This document shows positions 38,290 through 50,070 of a stretch of DNA of 64,000 nucleotides, piece after piece. The first letter of the stretch is position 1. Every line of letters starts with the position of its first letter. Both the position numbers and the translations under genes were made by a program. Under the pieces are notes generated by a model. It worked only from the letters and a program-made list of their open reading frames with translations. It was not told the origin of the DNA and did no database searches. Origin of the DNA: Flaccisagitta enflata (taxonomy: Eukaryota > Chaetognatha > Sagittoidea > Aphragmophora). The stretch lies in assembly GCA_965153355.1 (NCBI GenBank), contig OZ231126.1, positions 80,228,001 through 80,292,000 of the forward strand, in the 5' to 3' direction.

Positions 38290-38955
38290 GTTATTTTGAG
38301 TCATTTTTTTGTTGTTTTTGGGAATTATTGGTTGCTTTTAGTCATTTTTGGTTATTTTTGGTCAGTTTTGGTCAGTTTTGGTCATTTTTTATTATTTTTG
38401 ATTATTTTTGGTCATTTTGGTCATTTTTGGTCATTTTTGGTCATTTTGGTCATTTTGGTCATTTTTGGCCTTTGTGATCATTTTTGGTCATTTTTGGTCA
38501 TTTTTGGTCATTTTTGGTCATTTTGGTCATTTTGGTCATTTTGGTCATTTTTGGTCATTTTTGGTCATTTTTGGTCATTTTTGGTCATTTTTGGTCATTT
38601 TTGGTCATTTTGGTCATTTTTGGTCATTTTTGGTCATTTTGATCATTTTGATCATTGTTAGTCATTTTTGGTCATTTTTGGTCATTTTGGTCATTTTGGT
38701 CAGTTTGGTCATTTTGGTCATTTTTGGTTATTTTTGGTCATTTTGGTCATTTTGGTCATTTTTGATTATTTTTTGATCATTTTGATCATTTTTGATCATT
38801 TTTGGTCATTTTTGGTCATTTTTGGTCATTTTTGGTCATTTTTGGTCATTTTTGGTCATTTTTGGTCATTTTGATCATTGTTAGTCATTTTTGGTCATTT
38901 TTGGTCATTTTGGTCATTTTGGTCAGTTTGGTCATTTTGGTCATTTGGTACTGTT
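38290..38955 (+). repeat. TTTTTGGTCA minisatellite, first block
   Basis: Ten-base units TTTTTGGTCA alternate with 9-base TTTTGGTCA. The same repeat resumes at 39205-39488 after the TTAGGG block. Trp-Ser-Phe and Val-Ile frames are artefacts. Confidence 0.95.
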
Positions 38956-39008
38956 TTCGAATTCGGTGATGTCTTTTGTTTTACTGACTTTCTAAGCGGT
39001 TTTTTTAT

Positions 39009-39096
39009 TTAGGGTTAGGGGTAGGGTTAGGGTTAAGGTTGGGGTCGGAGGTGGTTTTAGGGTTAGGGTTAGGGTTAGGGCTAGCGTTAGGGCTAG
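39009..39096 (+). repeat. Interstitial telomere-like TTAGGG repeats
   Basis: About eight TTAGGG units with variants (TTAGGGG, TTAAGG, GCTAGGG) lie inside the H element. They are degenerate and embedded in unrelated repeats, so this is not a chromosome end. Confidence 0.9.
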
Positions 39097-39204
39097 GTCA
39101 GGGCTGGGTCTTACACATTTCAACCCGAATCTACTTGAATTAAAGCTTCGCCCAAGCGGGGAAACCCGAAAGAAACAAAAGATCTGTATCGTCTTAGAAA
39201 TTTT

Positions 39205-39488
39205 TTCCGGTCATTTTTGGTTATTTTTGGTCATTTTGGTCATTTTGGTCATTTTTGATTATTTTTGATCATTTTTGATCATTTTTGATCATTTTTGGTC
39301 ATTTTTGATCATTCTTGGTCATTTTTGGTCATTTTGGTCATTTTTGGTCATTTTTGGTCATTTTTGGTCATTTTTGGTCATTTTGGTCATTTTGGTCATT
39401 TTGGTCATTTTGTGTCATTTTGTGTCATTTTGGGTCATTTTTGGTCATTTTCGGTCATTTTTGGTCATTTTTGGTCATTTTTGGTTAA
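39205..39488 (+). repeat. TTTTTGGTCA minisatellite, second block
   Basis: Same unit as the first block, with ATTTTTGATC variants at its start. Confidence 0.93.
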
Positions 39489-39491
39489 AGT

Positions 39492-39885
39492 CTGCTGGTT
39501 AAAGTCTGCTGGTTTGAGTTTGGTTTGAGTCTGGTTTGAGTCTGGTTTGAGTCTGGTTTGAGCCTGGTTTGAGCCTGGATTGAGCCTGGTTTGAGCCTGG
39601 TTTGAACCAGGTTTAAGCCTGGTTTAAACCTGGTTTGAGTCTGGTTTAAGCCTGGTTTGAGTCTGGTTTGAGTCTGGTTTGAGTCTGGATTGAGTCTGGT
39701 TTGAGTCTGGTTTGAGTCTGGCTTAAATCTGGTTTATGTCTGGTTTATGTCTGGTTTATGTCTGATTTAGGTCTGTTTTCGGTCTGGTTTTATTCTGGTT
39801 TGAGTCTGGTTTAAGTTTGGTTTGAGTCTGGTTTGAGTCTGGTTTGAGTCTGGTTTGAGTCTGGTTTGGGTCTGTTTTGGGTTGC
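39492..39885 (+). repeat. 11-bp GTTTGAGTCTG minisatellite
   Basis: Variants include GAGCCTGGTTT, TAAGCCTGG and TATGTCTGGTT. It is the third array within the same H copy. Confidence 0.93.
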
Positions 39886-39980
39886 GTTTAAGTCTGATTT
39901 TCGATAAAAAGATACAATAAGGAGTCAGGTCGGTTCAGTTATTTTTGTCCTGCACGCGACTTATAGGTGTTGGCCTTGTT

Positions 39981-40505
39981 ATCAGAATATGCACATTTCC
40001 ATCATATGAGGGCCTCAGAACATCGATGTTAATAAATGGCTTAGCCGCACATCAGAATCCTTCCTCTGAAATGGGAGCAGCTTGGATTCGATTCTCTGTC
40101 CTACAATCTGACTGCACTTCAAGGCTTCCTAGGACTGCCAATTTGGGAGCAAATTACTGAAAAAAGGCTTGCAAACTTTCATGCAAGATTTGCTTATCAT
40201 AATCTGGCCAACGCTTTTTCCTAACTTTGTATTTCTACGTTGTACTATCTATTCATTATTTGAACAACCGTTTTTAATCTGTGCTCACTGCTACACATAC
40301 AAACCAAATACAAACCAATCATAATCGCCATGATTTCCTCCTTTACGCCAAAATACAGTTTGTTGCTTTGCCTCTGCATTGAAAACAATCTCCTCTTCAT
40401 TAGACGTGAAATGACTCATATCAAACCAGCAAAGAATCCTCACAGTCAAATTATCATCAACATCATCTAAAGCATCATCATCATTGCCTGTTTGCCATCA
40501 AACAC
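39981..40505. other. No gene recognised
   Basis: AT-rich sequence with a small CTTGCAAACTTTCATGCAAG palindrome near 40170. The 71-codon plus frame from 39945 straddles the H-element end and is not credible. Confidence 0.4.
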
Positions 40506-40648
40506 TGCACTCACACACACAGAAACACACAGACACACACAGACACACAGGCACACACGAACACACACAGACACACATACAGACACACACAGACACACAC
40601 AGACACACAGGCACACACGAACACACACACACACACACAGACACACAT

Positions 40649-40684
<36 letters not shown>

Positions 40685-40700
40685 GCTCACACACACACAA
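40506..40700 (+). repeat. CA-rich array with ACACAGAC and GCACACACGAAC units
   Basis: CA dinucleotides are interrupted at regular intervals by AGA, AGG and CGA. Two near-identical ~60-bp blocks are visible. Confidence 0.92.
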
Positions 40701-41057
40701 CGAAAGCGGATTGTGTTCTTGTTGAGTGGGCGAGACTGCTCCGGGTTTAAAGGGAGCAGAAAGCCAATTGCAGCAGATAAAAAGAAGGAAATGAGGTTTC
40801 GGGTTAGGAAACGAATCGGGGCTTGGGATATACCACATGGATGGGTGATAACCTAAAGGAGGGGGGGCGGGGGAAGGAAAGTCGTTTGATCGTTGTGTAT
40901 GAATCTTGACCATCGTTGCCCACTGGGCAAAGTTCCAGCTAGCCACGAGACTACTTTTCATTTTATCCATTTTTCTTTTATATCATCGCCATCATCTTCC
41001 TCCGCTCTGCTTATTTTCTTTTCTTGTCTTTTTGTGTTTTTTCTTCTTCTTTTCCTT
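40701..41057. other. No gene recognised
   Basis: A G-run lies near 40860, followed by pyrimidine-rich sequence. Confidence 0.4.
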
Positions 41058-41121
41058 GTTCTTGTTCTTGTTCTTGTTCTTGTTCTTGTTCTCCGTGTTC
41101 TTCTTCTTCTTCTTCTTTTTC

Positions 41122-41153
<32 letters not shown>

Positions 41154-41205
41154 CTTCTTCTTCTTCTTCTTCTTCTTCTTCTTCTTCTTCTTCTTCTTCT
41201 TCTTC
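41058..41205 (+). repeat. (GTTCTT)n then (CTT)n
   Basis: TTCTTG units at 41058-41092, then CTT with one TTTTCTAC interruption. Confidence 0.94.
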
Positions 41206-41273
41206 CCTGTTTCCCTGATCTTCCACTTTTTTACGTGGGGTTAAGTGGTGTTTCGATTACTATTTGATACCAT

Positions 41274-41277
<4 letters not shown>

Positions 41278-41365
<88 letters not shown>
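41278..41365 (+). repeat. (TC)n microsatellite
   Basis: It abuts the hairpin end of the H copy that follows, exactly as at 15238-15327. Confidence 0.96.
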
Positions 41366-41369
<4 letters not shown>

Positions 41370-41640
41370 AGATGCGTCCTCGCATCTCTTTAAGAGGGTC
41401 TGTCCGTCCGTCGGTCTGTCAGTCCGTCGGTCGGTCCGTTGGTCGGTCCGTTACGCCTCCTTGGAGATCGCAGTTTTCGGCACTTTTCAGCCGCGAGGAT
41501 GTCATGTATCTAGTCGTTAGGATATTTCAAGGGCCTCTTTGATACTATGTCGTCATCTGTTTGTCCGTCCAAGTCTAGCGCCAAAGTCATTACACGCAGA
41601 GACACAGTCAGGACGCATCGTTGCCTGGTCGGGCTTGTTC
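41366..41640 (-). mobile_element. H-family copy, AGATGCG subfamily
   Basis: Hairpin AGATGCGTCCTCGCATCT (41370-41387), then CTTTAAGAGGGTCTGTCC, a GTCGGTCC tract, and the far end CAGGACGCATCGTTGCC plus GTCGGGCTTGTTC. The element-strand 5' motif GATGCGTCCTG matches the hairpin. It is close to the copy at 15328-15643. Confidence 0.82.
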
Positions 41641-41683
41641 TCTCTCTGGTTCAGTTACTTCACATAATATTGGAGTTCTTTTT

Positions 41684-42190
41684 GGGCAGCGGCTCCGAAG
41701 GGGACCAAGTCCTGTAGAACACAGGGGGACTTTTGTTCATTCATTTGTTCGTTTGTTCGTTTGTCCGTCTGTCCCCCCCAGGTCCTCTCAGGCCCAAAAT
41801 CTGCCCTCTTAGGACTGAAATCTACCCTCTCAGGCCTGTGATCTGCCCTCTCAGGCCTTAAATCTGCCGTCTCAGGCCTAAAATCCACCCTGTCAGGCCT
41901 GAAATTTGTCTTCTCAAGCTTCACATCTGCTCTCACAGATTCAAGGCCTGAGAGGGCAGATTTCAGGTCTAAGAGGGTAGATTCCAGGCCTGAGAGGGCA
42001 AATTTTTAGACTTAGAGAGCCTGGGGGGAATGGGCGGATGGACGAACGAACGGATGATCGAAAGTCCCCCTATATTCTACAGAACTTTGTCCCCTTGGAA
42101 ACTGCTGCCCTGCTTCCTCTCACTCAATTTCACAATCATGCAAAGCAGGGCAACGGTTATCGCTGACCACATACTGCCCTTGGGCGACCT
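41684..42190 (+). mobile_element. G-family element, copy C
   Basis: It starts GGGCAGCGGCTCCGAAGG, and the inverse GGAAACTGCTGCCC ends at 42110. Between them the CTCTCAGGCCTGAAATC minisatellite (about 41775-42020) itself changes orientation near 41945. The tail has the AAGCAGGGCAACGG hairpin arm and CGCTGACCACATACTG; the terminal CTAG is altered to CCTG. It is more diverged than copies A and B. Confidence 0.75.
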
Positions 42191-42634
42191 GTTTTTTTCT
42201 TTCACTCTGCCCATATAATTCCATTTGCATATAGTTTGTAAGAATCGATGTTTTCCATCGGTGTTTGTGACGGTTATTTCATTCACTTCTCATTAATGGA
42301 CACGGAACGATTCCCCCTTTTCGCTATCACCTCCGCTTCTGCCGCCTCTGCCGCCGCTTCTGCCGTCACCGCCGCCTCTGCCGCCGCCTCTGTCGCCACC
42401 ACCGCCGCCGCCGGCTCTCTCGTGCGCCTCATTTTTTTTTCTTCCAGCCTCGGCGCCCGGTTCCTCATTTAGGTCTCTTATGATTGGCTCGTCCAGATGC
42501 TGGTTTCTCATTGGCCAACGTGCCCACGCCTCTTCGCTCGGACGACCACGCCCACTTTTCATATCGGATATTTTCAATAAAAGCCGTGGAATAGATAAAT
42601 AAACCAAGAGAGAAAGAGACAGAGAAAATGAGAG

Positions 42635-42635
<1 letters not shown>
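42191..42635. other. Unassigned, with GCCGCCTCT units
   Basis: A short GCC/TCT-rich array lies at about 42330-42415 (Ala-rich in one frame). No gene is supported. Confidence 0.45.
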
Positions 42636-42733
<98 letters not shown>

Positions 42734-42809
42734 GGAAGAGATATGTCAAGGAAAAAGAAAGATTTGAGGCTTGAGGCGTGAGACCGGCCAAGGAAACTAA
42801 GAAATAATG

Positions 42810-42902
<93 letters not shown>
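42636..42902 (+). repeat. Two (GA)n microsatellites
   Basis: Runs at about 42636-42728 and 42812-42902 are separated by about 83 bp. Confidence 0.95.
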
Positions 42903-42903
<1 letters not shown>

Positions 42904-43045
42904 ACAGATAGAAAACAGATAGATAGTGCGTTAGAGGCCAGCATTAGTAATGTTAGATTGCGGTATAAAAAAGACAATGATTTGATAGAATACTCTCAAA
43001 AATACATAAGTTTGAGCCCAGAAAGCTGTTTGACCATGTGCTGAT

Positions 43046-43625
43046 CGCCGCTTTACTGTGTAGTAAGGGGGCCTCTGCCTTAGGCTAGCTCGCTGCTACA
43101 GGTCCTTCTGCTCTCTGGCTCTGGCTGTGACTACCTTGCCTCCTCAGCTTCTCCTTCCTCCTGATTGGCCGTTGCGCTCTCTCTCCTCTGCTACCTGCCT
43201 CATCTTCCCCATTTGCTCTGCTCTTCCCTCCTGACTTTTGCATCTCAGGTCTAGCATCTGGCAGAGGCTTTCCCACCCAATTCCTAAGACACACCTCTGC
43301 CCATTCATAAGGACCGGTGGCTGTAATAGCAGAGCAGAGCATTTAGGTCATCCCTTGAGTCTTTCCCTTCCCCTTGGCAGTCATGACAGCGAGCTGCCTT
43401 TGCTCTGCTTAAGTCAGCTCATTTCATGAGGATTCTAGGTCTTGATATATTCCCCTTTGCCTAGATTGAGGTTTGGCAGGACACTTATACCCGCGGGCCA
43501 TTCTCAGGTCTTCCTTCTTTAGGCAGGGCAGGGTCTTCTTGGCAGGCGACTTTCCCTTTAGGTTCCCTTTTGGGCATCCTCCACTGACCCCCTCTTTTCC
43601 CCGTATTATATTCTGCATCTTTCCC
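43046..43625. other. Unidentified GC-richer block
   Basis: This stretch is less AT-rich and less repetitive than its surroundings and is pyrimidine-rich on the plus strand. Minus-strand frames at 43424-43618 and 43085-43342 are basic and carry no motif I recognise. It could be a degraded exon or retroelement piece. I cannot assign it. Confidence 0.35.
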
Positions 43626-44561
43626 TTTCAGAATTGTTTTCTATGAAGGGAAATGCGTGTTTTATTTATTTTTTTTTTGGGGGGGGGGGGGATAAGAGGA
43701 AGGCCAACCATTCCGTCTTGTTTCTCTTGACTGTTTTTCACCAGCGAGGCAAGGGGGGGGGACAAGGAGGGTGGCAAGGGGTGGCAAGGGGGGGGGGTTG
43801 GTTCCGGTCTCTTTTTTCTTTTTTTCATTGGAATCTAAAAATAATCTAATGGAAGTAATGAGAAAAAAATATTCATTTTCTTTTGCTAGGGTTTTTGCTT
43901 TTTTGTTTTTTGTTTTCTTTTAATTTTTTTTGCTCCTCAACTCGTTATGTTAGTCATCCTTGAACAAATCTTTTTCTAAATCTGTGGCCTTCCGTTGCTA
44001 CTAATGTGTTAGGTGATCAGGCTCAACATAGCCTTGCTGCTCACTTTTTCATGTGCTCATGTTCTTATGTGCCCATGTGTCTCCCTCATTTGACACGGGC
44101 TTGCTCATGTACTCATGTGTCGCCATCATGTTTTTTGTCATTAGGCTCAACATGTCCTTGCTGCTCATGTGGGAATGTGCTCATATGCTCAAAAATGCTC
44201 ATTTGTCGCCGTCAGATGTTATATCATGGTACACTCAACACAACCTTGATGCAACGGCCACGATAACACGATTTGACATTGTATCAGCGCTGTAGCCAGC
44301 AATCGATGCGAATGAGTGTGCACAATTAGGCAGTCTGAAGGCTTGTTAAGTATGGAAGAATAAAGGTGATACTTGCCTGACTTTCATTATCAAACTTTTC
44401 AACTATGAAAACACGTGCACTATTTTTGACGCATTGTCTTCATCAGAGAAAAGTTGACCTATCTTTTTACTCGACGTAATCAATAAATCACCGACTGATT
44501 GAATACCTTATCATTTTGCTCCTTATCTTTTTTCTTTTTTTGCTCCTTATTCAGCATTCAG

Positions 44562-44565
<4 letters not shown>
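43626..44565. other. No gene recognised
   Basis: G-runs lie at 43679-43691 and 43754-43798, T-rich sequence at 43870-43930, and a loose GCTCATGT repetition at 44030-44200. Confidence 0.45.

Positions 44566-44617
<52 letters not shown>
44566..44617 (+). repeat. (TC)n microsatellite
   Basis: A perfect run of about 52 bp. Confidence 0.95.
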
Positions 44618-44621
<4 letters not shown>

Positions 44622-44961
44622 CTTTTGGGATATGTATGAATTATTCGTTTATTCATTTTTGTATCCTTTTTTCATTTCGATGTATTTCTTTTTCCACTTT
44701 ATTCAGTAAATTCAAAAGAATTGATAAAAGAAAAAAAAACTTCCGCGATAGATTTTGTTTTTTCGTTTGATCCTTTTTTCACAACTTGGCATCCGTTTTT
44801 TGTTTATATCTAATTTGTTCTGTGAATCTAAACAGTCAGTAGTATTTCTCTACACCCTCTTTCCTTTCATTGATCCGATCTGGTCTCTTTTTTTAAATCC
44901 TTGTTTCTTTTTGACGCCCCAACAAAATCTACTCAATCGATCTTTTTCTTTAATTCTTAGA
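44618..44961. other. No feature recognised
   Basis: T-rich sequence without transposon ends or coding motifs. Confidence 0.4.
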
Positions 44962-45138
44962 CAGTTAAATCCCACTCCAAAGAATTTTAGGGGACCAAGG
45001 AATTTTATCTGTTATAGGCGGAATTTTATTATAGCCAATACAGGAAATGAAATAAAATGAGTTCAAGAGTTCAAAAATAGCTTATGTTATAGGCGGAATT
45101 CCGTTACAAAGCAGCTCCGTTGGAGCGGGATTCAACTG
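44962..45138. mobile_element. CAGT-type MITE, copy 4
   Basis: It starts CAGTTAAATCCCACTCC and ends GGAGCGGGATTCAACTG. GTTATAGGCGGAATT occurs twice inside. The TA duplication is not preserved (flanks are A and AA), so the copy is old. Confidence 0.7.
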
Positions 45139-45543
45139 AACGTTTTTCAATGTGAAAACTGTTGTCTCATTTTAGGATTCTTTTATCCTTCTCATTGTAT
45201 CATTATTCATTTGCGTATTTCCAAAATAACGATGACAATGACAATGACAATGTCTCGTTTCTGTTCAATACAACAACAAAATGATTAACAACTAACAACA
45301 GATACAATGAATCACCAGCGATATATTCATACAAAGCCACGGACCGAAGCGGCTTTCATTAATATTACTTTTAGGAACTTAGCCCCCTTATTAAGCTTCC
45401 ACTTTCTTCTTTTTCTTCGTCTTGTATATCCATTCTTTTTTTTTTTTTCATTTCTTTATATTTTTTTTCTTAAATTTGCCTTTTTTTATTCTCTTTTCTT
45501 CTCCTTTTTTTAGAAATCTCCGCCCACTTTCTCCCTCTCTTTA
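45139..45543. other. No gene recognised
   Basis: AT-rich, with a short GACAATGACAATGACAATG stretch near 45232. Confidence 0.4.
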
Positions 45544-46217
45544 CACCGTCTTTAAATCGGAATGATAAATGTTAAACCTTTATTACTCTTAAACTATTAG
45601 GCAAAAAGTCTTCAAATTTTCAGGGAATGCTGTTATTATACTGGGGTTAAGTTATGAAAAACCTTGATGAGCATTGGCGAAACATCAAAAAAGAATCATG
45701 TTAAAAACAAAGCCAACTTTTTAATATTTTTTTCCATGAAGAAGCTCCCTTAATTTGCATGCCATTTCTAAATAAAATAAGCTATAACCCTGGGTATGGT
45801 CTCAAATGGCAGGAAATATATCATAGATATCCGTTCTGTCAAAAAATTTGAGAAATTTTTGAAATTTCATGAGAATAAAATTGATTTGAAAATAAATTCT
45901 GCTATATCCAGACATCAGAATCTAGAGAATTGACTGTAATCAGCTAATTTACAACAAATACTCAAAAATGATTTTTTTTTTCATGTAAGACCAAGCTCAG
46001 GATTCCAGCTTCTTATATAAGCAAAAAAAAAAAAAAAAAAAAAAGAAATTTCTAACAGAAAACATATGAAATAAATGATTTAGCCCCTAAAAATCTATTT
46101 CTTTCAGTGATTTGCTGTTCCTCACCTCTCCATAACGATTTATAGAAGAAGACTTTTTGTTCGGTAGTTTAGGAGTAATAAAGGTTTAACATTTATCATT
46201 CCGATTTAAAGACGGTG
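45544..46217. mobile_element. TA-flanked MITE with ~70-bp terminal inverted repeats
   Basis: It starts CACCGTCTTTAAATCGGAAT and ends with the inverse. The arms continue through AATGTTAAACCTTTATTACT to AAAAAGTCTTC. TA flanks both sides (45542-45543 and 46218-46219). Length is 674 bp, AT-rich, with no coding frame. Confidence 0.88.
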
Positions 46218-46611
46218 TAGGGCGTGTTTCTACGGACGACAACAAACGCGGTTGTTCCCATTAATTGATTAAACGGTATTTACATATTCAGAAATTTCAA
46301 CCATTCCACAAGTGGAGGAAGCGTAGCAAAGAGGAGTGCTGCAGAGCGAGTAAGCCGAGTAAGCAAATGAATAAGTGAAGGAATGTAGTGAGCGACTGAG
46401 TGGCCTGTTAAAAATTCGATTTTCGATGACCAGAAACGCACTCTCAGTGTTTTGGCGTTTTTTACAGCATCCAACATTTAAATAAAGTTAACTCCCCCAA
46501 CTTTAAATCAACGTTCCAACGATTAACTTTCGTTTACACAACCTGCAAATTCTTTGTTCTCTTTTGCACGTAAGTTTCATTCAATTGAAGATGATTCAAT
46601 GCGAAAGAACT
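46218..46611. other. No gene recognised
   Basis: The 65-codon minus frame at 46280-46477 has no motif. Confidence 0.4.
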
Positions 46612-46797
46612 TGCTCAAGACTGGCCAAGACAAGTAGTGGACGATTGGGCAGGGGCAGTGCTCCAAAAAATGGACATACATGTACTTGATTCACTCAAAT
46701 CTATTCTTCAAAATTGTGCTGGATGGACGGACAGGACGACAGACGGATGAGCAGACAGACGGGCGGGCGGACGGACAAAAAAAAAAAAAAAACAAAA
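46612..46797 (+). mobile_element. H-family copy, decayed
   Basis: GACTGGCCAAGACAAG, then TAGTGGACGATTGGGCAGGG, resembles the 5' zone. A GGACGGACAGGACGACAG tract follows, and an A-run at about 46778-46793 stands where the hairpin should be. Confidence 0.5.
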
Positions 46798-46923
46798 GTC
46801 TTTTGTGGATAACTTTCTGATGAACTTAACAGTCTATTCCGGGTAACAAAAAAATCACTAGAAATTTACATGCTAATCCACAACGAAAAAGTTTTGTTTT
46901 CCAGTTAATATTCGCGAGGCCGT

Positions 46924-47055
46924 TTTTAGTCGCGTGCTACGCGACTCTACACCCCGCTATGTCGGTCCGTTGGTCGGATGGACCCCTTTTTACTTTTTCA
47001 GCGTTTTTGAGCTTTTTGAGCATACGGCTCCTTCCCAGATGAATTCGGCCTTGTT
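46924..47055 (-). mobile_element. Short H-family copy, AGTCGCG subfamily
   Basis: Hairpin AGTCGCGTGCTACGCGACT (46928-46946), TCTACACCCCGC, a GTCGGTCCGTTGGTCGG tract, and the far end AATTCGGCCTTGTTTTTT. The covarying motif near the 5' end is not present here. Confidence 0.7.
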
Positions 47056-47089
47056 TTTTTATCCCCATCTCTTTTATTGATTAGCTCGC

Positions 47090-49117
<2,028 letters not shown>

Positions 49118-49525
49118 GGGCAGCGGCCCCGAAGGGGTCGATGACCTATGCTTTCACACATATGGGGAATTTTCTCCAGTGTTCCCCCCCCCTCAAATCC
49201 CAGTCTTGAGGCCCAAATTTCAGCCACGAGGCCCAAATCTCAATCTCGAGGCCCAAATCCCACCCTTGAGGCCCATATCCTAGCCTCAAGGCCCAAATCC
49301 TAGCCTCGAGGCCTAATTTCCAGCATGGAGGACCAAATCCTAGCCTCCAGGCCCAAATCTCAGCCTCCAGGCTAGGATTTGGTTCCGGAGGCTTAGTCAA
49401 GTAAATGTAAAAAAATCGGTAGAAAAAATTCCCACAAAGCAAACAGAGGTGGTTTTCTAATCATTGAGATGTATATTTTAAGAAAAACAACTATTACCAC
49501 AAAGTTCTTTTCCGCAACTCTTGGA
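49118..49525 (+). repeat. Left terminal inverted repeat of copy D
   Basis: The order is tip, TATGCTTTCACACATATGGG, C-run, GAGGCCCAAATCCCAGCC minisatellite, GTCAAGTAAAT, GGTGGTTTTCTAA, AAGTTCTTTTCCGCAACTCT. All of these recur inverted at 52848-53161. This arm holds more minisatellite units than the right one. Confidence 0.85.
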
Positions 49526-50070
49526 ATTCAACAATGAAAAAAAGTTTAAAAAAAAACAAAAAATCGTGATTTTTGCACTTGTTTTTTTTTCCTATAAACA
49601 CATAAGAATTTTATAACTCTTAAAGAAATTGATAAAATTCCATTAAAAAAAATCTATAATGAAAAAAAAAAACTATTTGGAAAAAGGCATTATGTGATTT
49701 TGTTCAATAAAATCACATTTTGTTGTAATAAAAATCCTAAAAAAAATAAAAAAATATAAGTTTTACTTATGTTCATTAACTTCTGAGAACTGTTGTTTTT
49801 ACAGTTTAACAGAGGGCCCTTTTTCTTTTGATAGATCCATTTACTCTTTCAGCATCTTCCTTATGAATGATAGCTTGTATCATTGTTCTATATACATGAG
49901 TAATCTCATGCAGCTCAATTCCACGTGACCCTATGAGGTAGGCTGCTCCGCGCGTTGGTATTCTTTTAATTGGGCCTCGATGTCAACAATCAAAATCATA
50001 AGTTGACACCCATACTCCCCAATGCTTCTTTTGTGCCAATATTTTCTGTCAGTTGTGGCACGTGTAGAGA

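Larger units (their letters stand above)
38178..39980 (-). mobile_element. Large H-family copy with three kinds of tandem array
   Basis: The hairpin AGTCGCGTGCACGCGACT (38182-38199) and TCTACAACCCGC are followed by a GTCGGTCGGTCC tract. The far end is CCTGCACGCGACTTATAGG plus TTGGCCTTGTT. The 5' motif on the element strand is AAGTCGCGTGCAGG, matching the hairpin. The 1.8-kb body is almost entirely tandem repeats, with a TTAGGG block in the middle. Confidence 0.8.

Noticed and set aside
39009-39096. Chromosome end
   Set aside because: TTAGGG units are few and degenerate, and lie between other repeats inside a transposon.
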